Source of the DNA: Acidimicrobiia bacterium
Lineage (GTDB): Bacteria > Actinomycetota > Acidimicrobiia > Acidimicrobiales > Poriferisodalaceae
NCBI GenBank assembly: GCA_022820925.1
Contig: JAJEEO010000006.1
Location: 216,976-280,975 of the forward strand
Reading direction: 5' to 3'
Length of the DNA: 64,000 bases
Below are positions 1 to 13,208 of the stretch, piece after piece. The translations under genes and the position numbers were made by a program. The notes under the pieces are model-generated. The model saw nothing but the letters and a program-made list of their open reading frames with translations, was not told the origin of the DNA and ran no database searches. Every line of letters begins with the position of its first letter. The stretch's first letter is position 1.

Positions 1-1
1 C

Positions 2-2857
<2,856 letters not shown>

Positions 2858-2884
2858 GTCGATCCCAGCGCGTGCGGTTGCCAG

Positions 2885-2913
2885 TTGTGGCGCTGGGGCG
2901 CGCTGCCTAGCCT
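2885..2913 (+). promoter_or_regulatory. candidate promoter of the str operon (rpsL-rpsG-fusA)
   Basis: TTGTGG (2885-2890), a 17-bp spacer and TAGCCT (2908-2913), about 100 bp upstream of rpsL. The same arrangement (TTGNNN, 17 bp, TAGSCT) precedes tuf and rplC, which supports it as a housekeeping sigma promoter. Predicted from sequence only. Confidence 0.55.
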
Positions 2914-3015
2914 TGACCGCCGGTTTCGGCGCGTTGCCGGTGGGGCAATGCGCAGATTTGCCGGCTCCTGTCCATGAGCCTGTCCCGCTGACAGCCCCAA
3001 CCCGCAGAGGTTTTC

Positions 3016-3387
<372 letters not shown>

Positions 3388-3388
3388 C

Positions 3389-3859
3389 ATGCCACGCCGA
3401 GGCGCAGCGCCCCGCCGCGACATCGACCCCGATCCCGTCTACGAGTCCACCCTGGTCACTCAGTTCATCAACAAGGTGCTGCGGCGCGGCAAGCGCTCGC
3501 TGGCCGAGCGCATCGTCTACGGCGCGATGGACCTTGTCGGCGAGCGCACCGGCGGCGAGCCGCTCGAGATCCTCAAGCGTGCGGTGGACAACACCCGACC
3601 CCAGGTCGAGGTGAAGAGCCGCCGGGTGGGCGGCGCCACCTACCAGGTGCCGGTCGAGGTGCGGCCACGCCGTGCCACCGCCCTGGCGATCCGCTGGATC
3701 GTGGGCTTCGCCCGCGAGCGCCGCGAACGCACCATGTCCGAACGTCTTGCGAACGAGCTGATGGATGCCTCCAACGGCACCGGCTCGGCGGCCAAGCGGC
3801 GCGAGGACACGCACCGCATGGCAGAGGCCAACAAGGCCTTCGCGCACTACCGCTGGTGA
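3389..3859 (+). CDS. rpsG: 30S ribosomal protein S7
   Basis: Primary 16S rRNA-binding protein that nucleates the 30S head, 156 residues as usual. It opens [19 protein letters not shown] and contains [19 protein letters not shown] and the C-terminal AFAHYRW. It directly follows rpsL and precedes fusA by 38 bp, so the three are very likely cotranscribed. Confidence 0.98.
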   Translation: MPRRGAAPRRDIDPDPVYESTLVTQFINKVLRRGKRSLAERIVYGAMDLVGERTGGEPLEILKRAVDNTRPQVEVKSRRVGGATYQVPVEVRPRRATALAIRWIVGFARERRERTMSERLANELMDASNGTGSAAKRREDTHRMAEANKAFAHYRW

Positions 3860-3897
3860 TCTGATCGGGATATCTGATCAATTGAGGCACGTCTGAA

Positions 3898-5982
3898 ATG
3901 GCTCGAACGCAACCTCTCGACCGCGTCCGCAACATCGGGATCATGGCCCACATCGATGCGGGCAAGACCACGGTGACCGAGCGGATCCTCTACTACACCG
4001 GCGTCAACTACAAGATCGGCGAGGTCCACGACGGCGCCGCCACGATGGACTGGATGGAGCAGGAGCAGGAGCGGGGCATCACCATCACCTCCGCTGCTAC
4101 CACCTGCCACTGGAACGACCACGTCATCAACATCATCGACACACCGGGCCACGTGGACTTCACCGTCGAGGTGGAGCGCTCGCTGCGGGTGCTCGACGGG
4201 GCCGTTGCCGTGTTCGACGGCGTCGCCGGCGTCGAGCCGCAGACCGAGACCGTCTGGCGCCAGGCCGACCGCTACGGCGTGCCCCGCATGTGCTTCATCA
4301 ACAAGCTGGACCGCACCGGAGCGTCGTTCTTCGGTTCGCTGGCCAGCATCGAGGACCGGTTGACCCCCAACACGGCAGTGCTGCAGCTGCCCATCGGCAT
4401 CGAGGCCGGCTTTGAGGGCGTGGTCGACCTCGTCGCGATGAACGCAGTGGTGTGGAAGGGCGACGACCTCGGCGCCACCTACGACACCATCGAGATCCCC
4501 GCCGACCTGGTCGACCAAGCCGCCGAATACCGCAGCCTGCTGCTCGAGCGACTTGCCGATGTCGACGAGGACATCATGCTGGCGTACCTCGAAGGCGAAG
4601 ACGTCGACGCCGCCACCGTGCGCCGCGCGATCCGCCAGGGCACGATCGACGGTCAGATTGTGCCGGTGCTCACCGGCAGCGCCTTCAAGAACAAGGGCGT
4701 GCAGCCGCTGCTCGATGCGGTCACGACGTACCTGCCCTCGCCGGTGGACATCCCCGCCATCGGCGGCAGCTCGCTGAACGGCAGCGAGCAACTCGAGCGC
4801 AAGCCGAGCGACGACGAGCCGTTCTCGGCGCTCGCGTTCAAGATCATGACCGATCCCCACGTCGGCAAGCTGACCTATTTCCGGGTGTACAGCGGGAGCT
4901 TCGAGCGGGGCGGCCAGGTGCTCAACACGACCACCGGGAACCGCGAGCGCATCGGGCGCATCCTGCAGATGCATGCCAACAACCGCGAAGACCGCGAGAA
5001 CATCGCGACCGGCGACATCGTCGCCGGGATCGGGCTGAAGAACACCCGCACCGGCGACACGCTGTGCGAATCGTCCAAGCCGATCGTGCTCGAGCAGCTC
5101 GACTTTCCCGACCCGGTCGTGCACGTCGCCGTCGAGCCGAAGTCCAAGGGCGATCAGGACAAGCTGGGCCGGGCGCTGACGGCGCTCAGCGAGGAAGATC
5201 CCACCTTCCAGGTCAAGACCGATCACGAGACCGGCCAGACCGTCATCTCGGGCATGGGCGAGCTGCACCTCGAAGTGCTCGTCGACCGGATGCTGCGGGA
5301 GTTCAAGGTGGACGCGTCCATCGGCAAGCCGCAGGTGGCCTACCGCGAGACGATCACCGCTCCCGTCGAGAAGTTCGAATACCGCCACATCAAGCAGACC
5401 GGCGGCTCGGGCCAGTACGCCGTGGTGGTCATCAACCTGAAGCCGTCAGACCCGGGCGAGGGGTACGTCTTCGAGGACCACATCCGTGGCGGCGTGATCC
5501 CGCGTGAGTACATCAGCTCGGTGGATGCGGGCCTGCAGTCGTCGCTGGAGAACGGCCCGCTGGCCGGCTTCCCGCTGGTGGATGTGTCGGTCGATCTCAT
5601 CGACGGCAACCACCATGACGTCGACTCCTCGGAGATGGCGTTCAAGATCGCCGGCACGATGGCCATGCGCGACGCCGCCCGCCTGGCGCGGCCGGTCCTG
5701 CTGGAACCGGTCATGTCGGTCGAGGTGGTGACGCCCGAGGACTACATGGGCGACGTCATCGGCGACCTCAACTCCCGGCGCGGCCGTGTCGGCCAGATGG
5801 AGCTGCGCGGCGTCAACCAGGTGATCGATGCCAAGGTGCCGCTGTCGGAGATGTTCGGCTACGCGAACGACCTGCGGTCCCGTACCCAGGGCCGAGCCAC
5901 CTACAGCATGCAGTTCGACAACTACGAGCAAGTGCCGTCCAGCATCGCCGAGGAGATCATCAAGCGCATCCGCGGTGAATGA
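3898..5982 (+). CDS. fusA: Elongation factor G
   Basis: Translocation GTPase, 694 residues, full length. G-domain motifs are intact: AHIDAGKTT (P-loop), the switch region with [19 protein letters not shown] and NKLDR. Domains II-V follow, ending in [17 protein letters not shown]. Third gene of the str operon. A GC-rich inverted repeat sits immediately after the stop, and tuf then has its own promoter. Confidence 0.99.
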   Translation: MARTQPLDRVRNIGIMAHIDAGKTTVTERILYYTGVNYKIGEVHDGAATMDWMEQEQERGITITSAATTCHWNDHVINIIDTPGHVDFTVEVERSLRVLDGAVAVFDGVAGVEPQTETVWRQADRYGVPRMCFINKLDRTGASFFGSLASIEDRLTPNTAVLQLPIGIEAGFEGVVDLVAMNAVVWKGDDLGATYDTIEIPADLVDQAAEYRSLLLERLADVDEDIMLAYLEGEDVDAATVRRAIRQGTIDGQIVPVLTGSAFKNKGVQPLLDAVTTYLPSPVDIPAIGGSSLNGSEQLERKPSDDEPFSALAFKIMTDPHVGKLTYFRVYSGSFERGGQVLNTTTGNRERIGRILQMHANNREDRENIATGDIVAGIGLKNTRTGDTLCESSKPIVLEQLDFPDPVVHVAVEPKSKGDQDKLGRALTALSEEDPTFQVKTDHETGQTVISGMGELHLEVLVDRMLREFKVDASIGKPQVAYRETITAPVEKFEYRHIKQTGGSGQYAVVVINLKPSDPGEGYVFEDHIRGGVIPREYISSVDAGLQSSLENGPLAGFPLVDVSVDLIDGNHHDVDSSEMAFKIAGTMAMRDAARLARPVLLEPVMSVEVVTPEDYMGDVIGDLNSRRGRVGQMELRGVNQVIDAKVPLSEMFGYANDLRSRTQGRATYSMQFDNYEQVPSSIAEEIIKRIRGE

Positions 5983-5983
5983 C

Positions 5984-6002
5984 CCTGCCCGCGGCGGGCA
6001 GG
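5984..6002 (+). terminator. hairpin after fusA, possible attenuator or terminator
   Basis: CCTGCCCGC and GCGGGCAGG form a near-continuous 9-bp palindrome starting two bases after the fusA stop. No T-run follows, so it may be a weak terminator or RNA-processing hairpin between fusA and tuf. Confidence 0.35.
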
Positions 6003-6042
6003 CTGCGGCCCGTGCCAGTGCGGGCCAATGTGGCTGTTCTTA

Positions 6043-6071
6043 TTGGAACTCGGCCACGGCATCCCTAGCCT
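6043..6071 (+). promoter_or_regulatory. candidate tuf promoter
   Basis: TTGGAA (6043-6048), a 17-bp spacer and TAGCCT (6066-6071), leaving an untranslated leader of roughly 90 bp. An 8-bp inverted repeat (CACCGTTC/GAACGGTG, 6074-6090) begins right after the -10 box and could be an operator or 5' hairpin. Predicted from sequence only. Confidence 0.55.
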
Positions 6072-6168
6072 CACACCGTTCAGAACGGTGAAGAAACAAA
6101 GAAAACAGACAACCCTGCACCTCACTCTCCCCCGATAGGCGAGCAGAACCCCGAAAGGCGGGTACGAC

Positions 6169-7353
<1,185 letters not shown>

Positions 7354-7372
7354 AACCGGCGGGAACAGTTCG

Positions 7373-7687
7373 ATGGCAGCACCTCGCATCCGGATGCGTC
7401 TCAAGGCCTACGACCACGAGATCGTGGACCAGTCGGCGCAGAAGATCACCGAGACGGTGCTGCGCACCAACGCCAAGGTGCGCGGCCCCGTGCCGCTGCC
7501 CACCGAGAAGCACCGCTACACGGTCGTGCGGTCTCCCCACAAGGACAAGGACTCGCGGGAGCACTTCGAGATGCGCATCCACAAGCGCCTCATCGACGTG
7601 ATCGATCCCACCGACAAGACGGTCGACTCGCTCCAGCGTCTCGACCTGCCCGCCGGCGTCGAGATCGAGCTCAAAGTCCAGCCCTAG
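7373..7687 (+). CDS. rpsJ: 30S ribosomal protein S10
   Basis: 30S head protein, also the NusE transcription antitermination factor, 104 residues. Start at ATG 7373 gives the canonical [16 protein letters not shown]-terminus; an upstream in-frame start would add a non-conserved extension. It normally heads the S10 operon and is followed by rplC. Here it is cut off from rplC by 5.5 kb of accessory genes and ends convergent to a minus-strand moaD-like gene. Confidence 0.98.
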   Translation: MAAPRIRMRLKAYDHEIVDQSAQKITETVLRTNAKVRGPVPLPTEKHRYTVVRSPHKDKDSREHFEMRIHKRLIDVIDPTDKTVDSLQRLDLPAGVEIELKVQP

Positions 7688-7697
7688 CGCACCTGCC

Positions 7698-7777
7698 CGC
7701 CCGCGAGCGGGCGCGGTTCTGGTTCTATCCGCCCGCGAGCGGGCGCTGTGCTGGTTCTATCCGCCCGCGAGCGGGCG
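7698..7777. repeat. 2.5 tandem copies of a 32-bp palindromic unit
   Basis: CGCCCGCGAGCGGGCG occurs at 7698, 7730 and 7762, exactly 32 bp apart, separated by related 16-bp spacers ending GGTTCTATC. Each 16-mer is a perfect 7-bp inverted repeat with a GA loop. The third copy lies in the 3' end of the minus-strand moaD-like gene and encodes its last residues including the terminal Gly-Gly. The hairpins sit between two convergent genes and could act as a bidirectional terminator. Confidence 0.85.
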
Positions 7778-8008
7778 GACTAAGTGCACCTCTGAGGTTG
7801 GGGTGAGGGCTTCGAGCCAGGGGTCGGGGATGATCTCGCCGTCGATGGCGACTGCCGTCGAGGACGTCTCGACGAGGTGTGCGTTGAGCGAGGGGTAGCG
7901 CTCTGCGAGCTGACGCACCAGCTCGCGCACGTTTGCCGCGTCGATGGTGACCTCAGATGTGCCGCCGGTGTGCTGGCGCTGGTCGGTCGAGAAGTGAACG
8001 ACCGCCAT
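7757..8008 (-). CDS. MoaD/ThiS-like sulfur-carrier protein
   Basis: Small protein of 83 residues with ubiquitin-like character that ends in PLAGG. A C-terminal Gly-Gly is the site of thiocarboxylation in MoaD and ThiS carriers. The order of segments (VRELVRQLAERYPSLNAHLV, then a short strand region, then SEVHLVRPLAGG) fits MoaD. It is the last gene of the minus-strand molybdenum hydroxylase operon, 41 bp after the large subunit, so a role in molybdopterin synthesis is a reasonable inference. A different sulfur-transfer pathway cannot be excluded. Its 3' end lies inside a palindromic repeat. Confidence 0.75.
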   Translation of the reverse strand: MAVVHFSTDQRQHTGGTSEVTIDAANVRELVRQLAERYPSLNAHLVETSSTAVAIDGEIIPDPWLEALTPTSEVHLVRPLAGG

Positions 8009-8049
8009 CGAGTCGCCCCGAGAATCGGCCCAGCGGCTTCGGGCTGCGA

Positions 8050-10323
8050 TCAGCTCTCGGCGGCTGTCAGTGCTTCGAGCACTCGCGGCGGCGAGAGCGG
8101 CAGGTCGCTGATGCGCACGCCGGTGGCATCGGCCACGGCGTTGGCCATGACCGGCAGCGGCGGCACGATGCCCACCTCGCCGACGCCGCGCACGCCGTAG
8201 GGATGCGACGGGTTCGGCACCTCCACGATGCAGGTTTCGATCATGGGCAGATCCGATGCCACCGGGATGCGGTAGTCGAGGAATCCCGGATTCTCGAGGT
8301 TGCCGTCGTCTGAGTAGATGTACTCCTCATTCAGCGCCCAGCCGATGCCCTGCACGACGCCGCCCTGCATCTGGCCTTCCACGTAGCTCGGGTGGATCGC
8401 CGTGCCGGCGTCCTGCGCGGTGGTGTAGCGCTCGACGGTGACCCGGCCGGTCTCTTGGTCGACCGACACGTCGGCGACCTGGACCGAGAAGGCCGGGCCG
8501 GCGCCCCGGGCATTCAGCGACGCCGTGGCGCCCAGCGGGCCGCCGGTGCGCTTCGCGTTGCCGGTGATGGCAGCCAGCGTCAGCGGCTCCTGCTCGCCAG
8601 GTCCGTGCACGGCCGAGCCGTCCACCCACTCGACCTCTTCCACGTCGCAGTCCCAGGTCTTGGCCGCACGCTTGCGCAGCTGCTCCTTGAGATCGCGGCA
8701 GGCCTCCACGACGGCCATGCCCGTCGCGAACGTGGCGCGGCTGCCCTCGGTCACGTCGGTGAAGCCGACCACCTCGGTGTCGCCCACAACCGGTTGGATC
8801 AGGTGCACATCGAGGCCCAGTTCCTCGGCGGCCATCAGCGCCATCGACGCCCGGCTGCCGCCGATGTCGGGGCTGCCGGTAATCACCGTGGCGGTGCCGT
8901 TCTCGTTCAGGTTGACCGTTGCGCTCGGCGCCTCGCCGATGTTGAACCAGAACCCGCTGGCCACGCCGCGGCCCTGCCCTTCGGGCAGCTCCGACTGGTA
9001 GTGATCGCTGTCACGGATCGCTTCGAGGCACTCGCGCAGGCCGATCATCGGCCACTTGGGCCCGTACGGCGTCGGATCGCCTTGGGAGGGACAGTTGTGG
9101 ATGCGCAGGTCGATCGGATCCATGCCGACACGCGCCGCGATCTCGTCGACCACCGAGTCCATCGCGAACGCCGCCGCGGGTGCCGACGGCGCCCGGTAGG
9201 CCACGTTGACCGGCCGGTTGAGCACCACGTCGAAGCCCTCCACATAGAGGTGATCGAGGGTGTAGGCCGACACGACGCACATGCAGCCGAGCATCGCGGC
9301 GATGCCCTGGAAGGCCCCGTTCTCGTAGGCCAGCCAGGCCTTCGCCGTGGTGATCGTGCCGTCGTTGCGGGCGCCCACCTTCATCTTGATGATCGCCCCG
9401 GGGGCGGGACCGGTTGCGCGGAACACGTCCTCGCGGCTCATCACGATCTTGACCGGGCGGCCCGCCTTCGTCGAGAGCAGCGCCGCCACCGGCTCGATGT
9501 AGATCGTCGTCTTGCCGCCGAAGCCGCCGCCGATCTCGGCGGGGATCACCTTGATGCGCGAGGTGTCCCAGCCCAGCACCGTGGCTGTCGACGACCGCAC
9601 CATGAAGTGGCCCTGCGACGAAGCCCAGATGACCGCCTTGCCTTCCTGGTCGCAGTCGACCACGCAGGCGTGCGGCTCGATGTAGCCCTGGTGCACGGCC
9701 TGGGTCGAGAACTCCCGCTCGATCACGATGTCGGCCTCGGCGAACCCCTGCTCGACATCGCCGCGCTCGTACACGGTGCGCGCAGCGATGTTCGACGGCT
9801 CGGTGGGCCGCGGCTCGACGCCGCGGGTGAACAGGTTGTCGTGCAGCACCGGTGCGTCGTCAGCCATCGCGTCGGCGATGTTCAGCACGTGGGGCAGCAG
9901 CTCGTAGGTGACCTCGATGGCCTCCGCCGCGGCCTTGGCCTCACGGCGCGTCGACGCCGCCACCGCAGCCACGGCGTGGCCGCTGTACAGCACCGTGTCG
10001 CGGGCGATGACCGTGCACATCAGGTTGCGGGTCGCGCCCTTGGGCGGTGCTTCGGGGAAGTCGGCCCCGGTGACCACGGCCTTCACGCCAGGCATCGCCT
10101 CGGCGGCTGAGGTGTCGATCGACACGATCCGGGCGTGGGGATGCGGCGAGCGCAGGATGTGCCCGTACAGCATCCCCGGCAGGTTCAGGTCGGCCGCGTA
10201 GCGGGCCTTGCCGGCGACCTTGTCGAGTCCGTCGTGGCGGACGGGGCGGGTGCCGACCCAGCGGTACCCGCTGGCGCCATTGCCATTGGTGCCGGTGCTT
10301 GCGGGAGCTTCAGTGGTGCTCAT
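8050..10323 (-). CDS. Molybdenum hydroxylase, molybdopterin-binding large subunit (xanthine dehydrogenase family)
   Basis: Catalytic subunit of a three-subunit molybdenum hydroxylase, 757 residues. The N-terminal a/b-hammerhead domain starts around VGTRPVRHDGLDKVAGKARY. The molybdopterin domain has EIGGGFGGKT, NVAYRAPSAP and, near the end, GVRGVGEVG with the conserved catalytic Glu. The loop AYRAPSAP is not the AYxCSFR of form I CO dehydrogenase, so this is more likely an aromatic, heterocyclic or aldehyde hydroxylase; the substrate cannot be told. It lies 51 bp downstream of the 2Fe-2S subunit gene in the same operon. Confidence 0.9.
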   Translation of the reverse strand: MSTTEAPASTGTNGNGASGYRWVGTRPVRHDGLDKVAGKARYAADLNLPGMLYGHILRSPHPHARIVSIDTSAAEAMPGVKAVVTGADFPEAPPKGATRNLMCTVIARDTVLYSGHAVAAVAASTRREAKAAAEAIEVTYELLPHVLNIADAMADDAPVLHDNLFTRGVEPRPTEPSNIAARTVYERGDVEQGFAEADIVIEREFSTQAVHQGYIEPHACVVDCDQEGKAVIWASSQGHFMVRSSTATVLGWDTSRIKVIPAEIGGGFGGKTTIYIEPVAALLSTKAGRPVKIVMSREDVFRATGPAPGAIIKMKVGARNDGTITTAKAWLAYENGAFQGIAAMLGCMCVVSAYTLDHLYVEGFDVVLNRPVNVAYRAPSAPAAAFAMDSVVDEIAARVGMDPIDLRIHNCPSQGDPTPYGPKWPMIGLRECLEAIRDSDHYQSELPEGQGRGVASGFWFNIGEAPSATVNLNENGTATVITGSPDIGGSRASMALMAAEELGLDVHLIQPVVGDTEVVGFTDVTEGSRATFATGMAVVEACRDLKEQLRKRAAKTWDCDVEEVEWVDGSAVHGPGEQEPLTLAAITGNAKRTGGPLGATASLNARGAGPAFSVQVADVSVDQETGRVTVERYTTAQDAGTAIHPSYVEGQMQGGVVQGIGWALNEEYIYSDDGNLENPGFLDYRIPVASDLPMIETCIVEVPNPSHPYGVRGVGEVGIVPPLPVMANAVADATGVRISDLPLSPPRVLEALTAAES

Positions 10324-10374
10324 GTTGTGGTGTCCTTCTGCGATGTCGGGCGAGTCTCAGCCAGCCGATGTCAA

Positions 10375-10854
10375 TCAGGCTGGGGTACGGATCTGGACGG
10401 CGGCCTCGAGCACCGAGCGCACGATCTTGTCGTAGCCGGTGCAGCGGCACAGGTTGCCGGCGAGCGCGTAGCGCACTTCGGTCTCGGTGGGGTCGGGGTT
10501 CTCGTCGAGGAGTGCCTTGGCGGCGACCAGGAACCCGGGCGTGCAGATGCCGCACTGCAGCGCAGCTCCTTCGAGGAAGCACTGCTGCAGCGGGTGCAGT
10601 TCGTCGGCGCTGGCGAGACCTTCACAGGTGGTGATGGCCGCACCGTCGGCCTCGGGGGCGAAGATCAGGCACGAGCACTGCAGCCGCCCGTTCATGATGA
10701 TCGAGCACGCTCCGCAGTCGCCGGTGCCGCAGCCTTCCTTGGCCCCGATCAGCCCCAGCTCGTCACGCAGCGCGTTGAGCAGCGATTCGCCGTCTTCGGT
10801 CAGAAAGTCAACGGCGTCGCCGTTGACCTCGCAGTTCACATGGGTGCGGCTCAT
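10375..10854 (-). CDS. Molybdenum hydroxylase, 2Fe-2S small subunit
   Basis: Electron-transfer subunit of 159 residues. The N-terminal plant-ferredoxin-type domain carries CGTGDCGAC and a later CSC for the first 2Fe-2S cluster. The C-terminal helical domain has CGICTPG and NLCRCTGY for the second. The start ATG overlaps the stop of the upstream FAD subunit gene, showing translational coupling. It passes electrons from the molybdenum site in the large subunit to FAD. Confidence 0.93.
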   Translation of the reverse strand: MSRTHVNCEVNGDAVDFLTEDGESLLNALRDELGLIGAKEGCGTGDCGACSIIMNGRLQCSCLIFAPEADGAAITTCEGLASADELHPLQQCFLEGAALQCGICTPGFLVAAKALLDENPDPTETEVRYALAGNLCRCTGYDKIVRSVLEAAVQIRTPA

Positions 10855-11753
10855 CAGGACGCCCTCTCTTCATTGCTGGTCTGTCCGTTGCGTGTGCGAA
10901 TCCGGTCGGCGGCAATGCCGGCGGCTCGACGGGTGAGCACGCCGGCGACCTGGCGCCGGTAGTCGATCGTGCCCCGCTTGTCGTCGATGGGGTTGCAGGC
11001 GTCGCTGGCGGCCGCGGCTGCGGCAGCCAGCGCTGCATCGTCGAGGCTGCTGCCCACCAGCGCTGCCTCAGCGGCGGGCACCCGCACCACAGTCGGCGCC
11101 ACTGCGCCGAGCGCGACCGAGGCCGCGCTGACAGTGCCGTCGCCGTCCAGCGTGATGCGCACCCCGGCGCCCACGACAGCGATGTCCATCTCGGTGCGGG
11201 GGATGAGCCGCAAGTAGGCATCGGAGGTGCGAGCCGCAGGACGGGCCATCTCGAAGCACACGACGATCTCGTCATGTGCCAGCGACGTCTGGCCGGGCCC
11301 CGTCACCACCTCGGCCACCGACACCCGGCGCTCGCCGCCACCACCTGCGATCACGGCGACGGCATCGTTCACCACGAGGGCCGGCACCGAGTCGGCGGCA
11401 GGGGAGGCATTGCACAGGTTGCCGCCGAGGCTGCAGCGATTCTGGATCTGGTCCGAACCGATCAGGCCTGCGGCTTCTGACAGGCCCGGGAAGTCGGCGG
11501 TGAAAGCGGCGTCTGCGGTCAGCACCGAGGTCGGCACCGCAGCGCCGACGCTCCAGGTGTCGCCCTCGAGACCGACCGACATCAGCCGGTCGATCTTCTT
11601 GAGATCGATCACCATCGACGGCTCGGGCCGCCCGCCACGCATCTGCGGCACAACGTCGGTGGCACCGGCAAACACGATGGCGTCGCCGTCAGCGGCGAGC
11701 AGGGCTCTGGCCTCGTCAATGGTGGTCGGCGCGGCGTATCTCATGCGGCGCAT
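10854..11753 (-). CDS. Molybdenum hydroxylase, FAD-binding medium subunit
   Basis: FAD subunit of 299 residues from the CoxM/XdhB family. FAGATD and SLGGNLCNASPAAD are the FAD-binding signatures of this vanillyl-alcohol-oxidase-type fold, and the C-terminal part matches the CO dehydrogenase flavoprotein C-terminal domain. First gene of the minus-strand operon (FAD, 2Fe-2S, molybdopterin subunit, MoaD-like). The second Met, three codons in, is an alternative start. The promoter must lie in the 181-bp divergent gap shared with the downstream oxidoreductase gene. Confidence 0.92.
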   Translation of the reverse strand: MRRMRYAAPTTIDEARALLAADGDAIVFAGATDVVPQMRGGRPEPSMVIDLKKIDRLMSVGLEGDTWSVGAAVPTSVLTADAAFTADFPGLSEAAGLIGSDQIQNRCSLGGNLCNASPAADSVPALVVNDAVAVIAGGGGERRVSVAEVVTGPGQTSLAHDEIVVCFEMARPAARTSDAYLRLIPRTEMDIAVVGAGVRITLDGDGTVSAASVALGAVAPTVVRVPAAEAALVGSSLDDAALAAAAAAASDACNPIDDKRGTIDYRRQVAGVLTRRAAGIAADRIRTRNGQTSNEERAS

Positions 11754-11934
11754 CTCCCTCGTGTGCGGCGGATAGCGGCGGATTCGGCAGCGCTGCCGCC
11801 CAGCGGCGGCACTCCCGGCAGCGGACGATAGTTGCGCAGCGCCTGCGGCGTGGCGCTTGACGCGGTTGCCTCACTGGGACAGGTCGCAAGAAACCGGCAA
11901 TCATGTCGGGCGGCGACGAAGCAAGGAGAAGGAC
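11754..11934. promoter_or_regulatory. divergent intergenic region between the molybdenum hydroxylase operon and the oxidoreductase
   Basis: This 181-bp gap must hold both divergent promoters. I see a TTGACG at 11857-11862 facing the oxidoreductase but no convincing -10 box at the right distance. GC-rich self-complementary runs are present around 11790-11830. Confidence 0.3.
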
Positions 11935-12960
11935 ATGGCTACCGAGACGGTGTCGACGCGGGTGTCGGACTGCGTGGTGCTGGCGAGCGTGCCTGACGGG
12001 CCGCTCAGTGCAGAGCACTTCGCGCTGCAGCCCGAAGAGGTGCCTGAGCCCGGACTGGGTGAGGTGCTCGTGCGGGTGCAGGCGCTCACCATCGGTGCCG
12101 GACAGCGAGCCGGGCTGCAGGGCAGTGCCAGCTATGCCGGCGCACCTGAGGCGGGTGTGGTCATGCGCGGCACCGGCGCCGGCGTGGTCGAGGTCTCCAA
12201 TGCCGAGGGGATCAACGTCGGCGACACGGTCGTGGGGTGGACCGGCTGGCGCCGCCACGCGGTAATGGCCGCCGGCGAGCTGCGCGTCGCGGACAGCGCG
12301 CTCGACCCCGCCCTGCACCTCGGCGTGCTCGGCACGAACGGGCTCACCGCCTACTTCGGCTTGCTCGACGTCGGGCGACCACAAGCGGGCGAGACCGTGG
12401 TGGTGTCCGCAGCGGCGGGATCGGTGGGTCACATTGCGGGGCAGATCGCCAAGGCGCAGGGCTGCCGGGTCGTCGGCGTGGCCGGCTCGGATGAGAAGTG
12501 CTCGCTGCTGGTCGACGAGATCGGCTTCGACGCGGCGATCAACCGCCATTCGCCCGACTTCCGGGCCGAGTTCCGGGCGGCCACGCCCGACCGCATCAAC
12601 GTGTACTTCGACAACACGGGCGGCGAGATCCTCGGCTCCGCGCTCTTCCGCATGGCCACGTTCGGCCGCATCGTGTGCTGCGGTGCCGTCTCGGCCTATG
12701 ACACCGCCAATCCCGATCCCAGCCCGCGAGGCATCCCGGGCCTGCTGGTGAACAATCAGGTGCGCATGCAGGGCTTCATCGTGTTCTCTTACGCCGACCG
12801 CTACGACGAGGCCCGCGCCCAGATGCGCGAGTGGATCGACGCGGGATCGCTGGTGCCCCGCCATGTCACCTACGACGGCCTCGAATCCGCCGGCGGAGCT
12901 TTTGTCGATTTGCTGGGCGGACGCACCATCGGCACCACCATCGTCCGCCTCGGCGACTGA
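11935..12960 (+). CDS. NAD(P)-dependent medium-chain oxidoreductase (zinc-independent MDR)
   Basis: Predicted oxidoreductase of 341 residues from the MDR superfamily, leukotriene-B4-dehydrogenase/CurA-like branch. The N-terminal GroES-like domain is followed by a Rossmann domain with the glycine-rich SAAAGSVGHIAGQIAK and VYFDNTGGEIL, typical of double-bond or quinone reductases. No catalytic zinc ligands are seen. ATG 11935 is chosen because AAGGAG lies just upstream; an in-frame start 78 bp earlier lacks conserved sequence. The substrate is unknown. It is divergent from the molybdenum hydroxylase operon and may work with it, but that is inference. Confidence 0.82.
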   Translation: MATETVSTRVSDCVVLASVPDGPLSAEHFALQPEEVPEPGLGEVLVRVQALTIGAGQRAGLQGSASYAGAPEAGVVMRGTGAGVVEVSNAEGINVGDTVVGWTGWRRHAVMAAGELRVADSALDPALHLGVLGTNGLTAYFGLLDVGRPQAGETVVVSAAAGSVGHIAGQIAKAQGCRVVGVAGSDEKCSLLVDEIGFDAAINRHSPDFRAEFRAATPDRINVYFDNTGGEILGSALFRMATFGRIVCCGAVSAYDTANPDPSPRGIPGLLVNNQVRMQGFIVFSYADRYDEARAQMREWIDAGSLVPRHVTYDGLESAGGAFVDLLGGRTIGTTIVRLGD

Positions 12961-12980
12961 GCTTCGGCCCATAGATCGGG

Positions 12981-13009
12981 TTGGGGCAGTGGGGGACCCT
13001 CGGTAGGCT
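12981..13009 (+). promoter_or_regulatory. candidate promoter restarting the S10 operon at rplC
   Basis: TTGGGG (12981-12986), a 17-bp spacer and TAGGCT (13004-13009), 200 bp before rplC. It closely resembles the candidate promoters of rpsL and tuf. It would make rplC onward independent of rpsJ, as the split operon needs. Confidence 0.5.
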
Positions 13010-13118
13010 GCTTCATTCGCGGTGCAGGACGGTCTGCGCCGAATTGACGTCCGGCAAGGCCGGATGCCTCCCCGCAACGGGTCGGGTGTTCGGAACCGGT
13101 CGGCACAACCTCCAGAAC

Positions 13119-13146
13119 CGCTCCGCCGGCACAGCCGTGCGGAGCG
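13119..13146 (+). promoter_or_regulatory. leader hairpin upstream of rplC
   Basis: CGCTCCGC (13119-13126) pairs with GCGGAGCG (13139-13146), and CGG (13127-13129) pairs with CCG (13135-13137), giving an 11-bp stem with one bulge in the roughly 200-nt leader. Ribosomal-protein leaders are often targets of autogenous control, classically by L4 in S10 operons. A role here is inference. Confidence 0.35.
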
Positions 13147-13208
13147 TTCGCATGGCGGCCCGCTCTGCGGGCAGCGAGATGCACGGCGAAGGCACGAGAG
13201 AGACGTCC

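Noticed and set aside
3847..5388. 513-codon minus-strand open frame
   Set aside because: It lies wholly antisense to fusA; long antisense frames are expected in high-GC genes, and its translation is low-complexity with no recognisable domain.
7698..7777. Regularly spaced palindromes resembling a minimal CRISPR array
   Set aside because: The spacers are near-identical and only 16 bp, the repeats overlap a coding end, and no cas genes are present. It is a tandem repeat.
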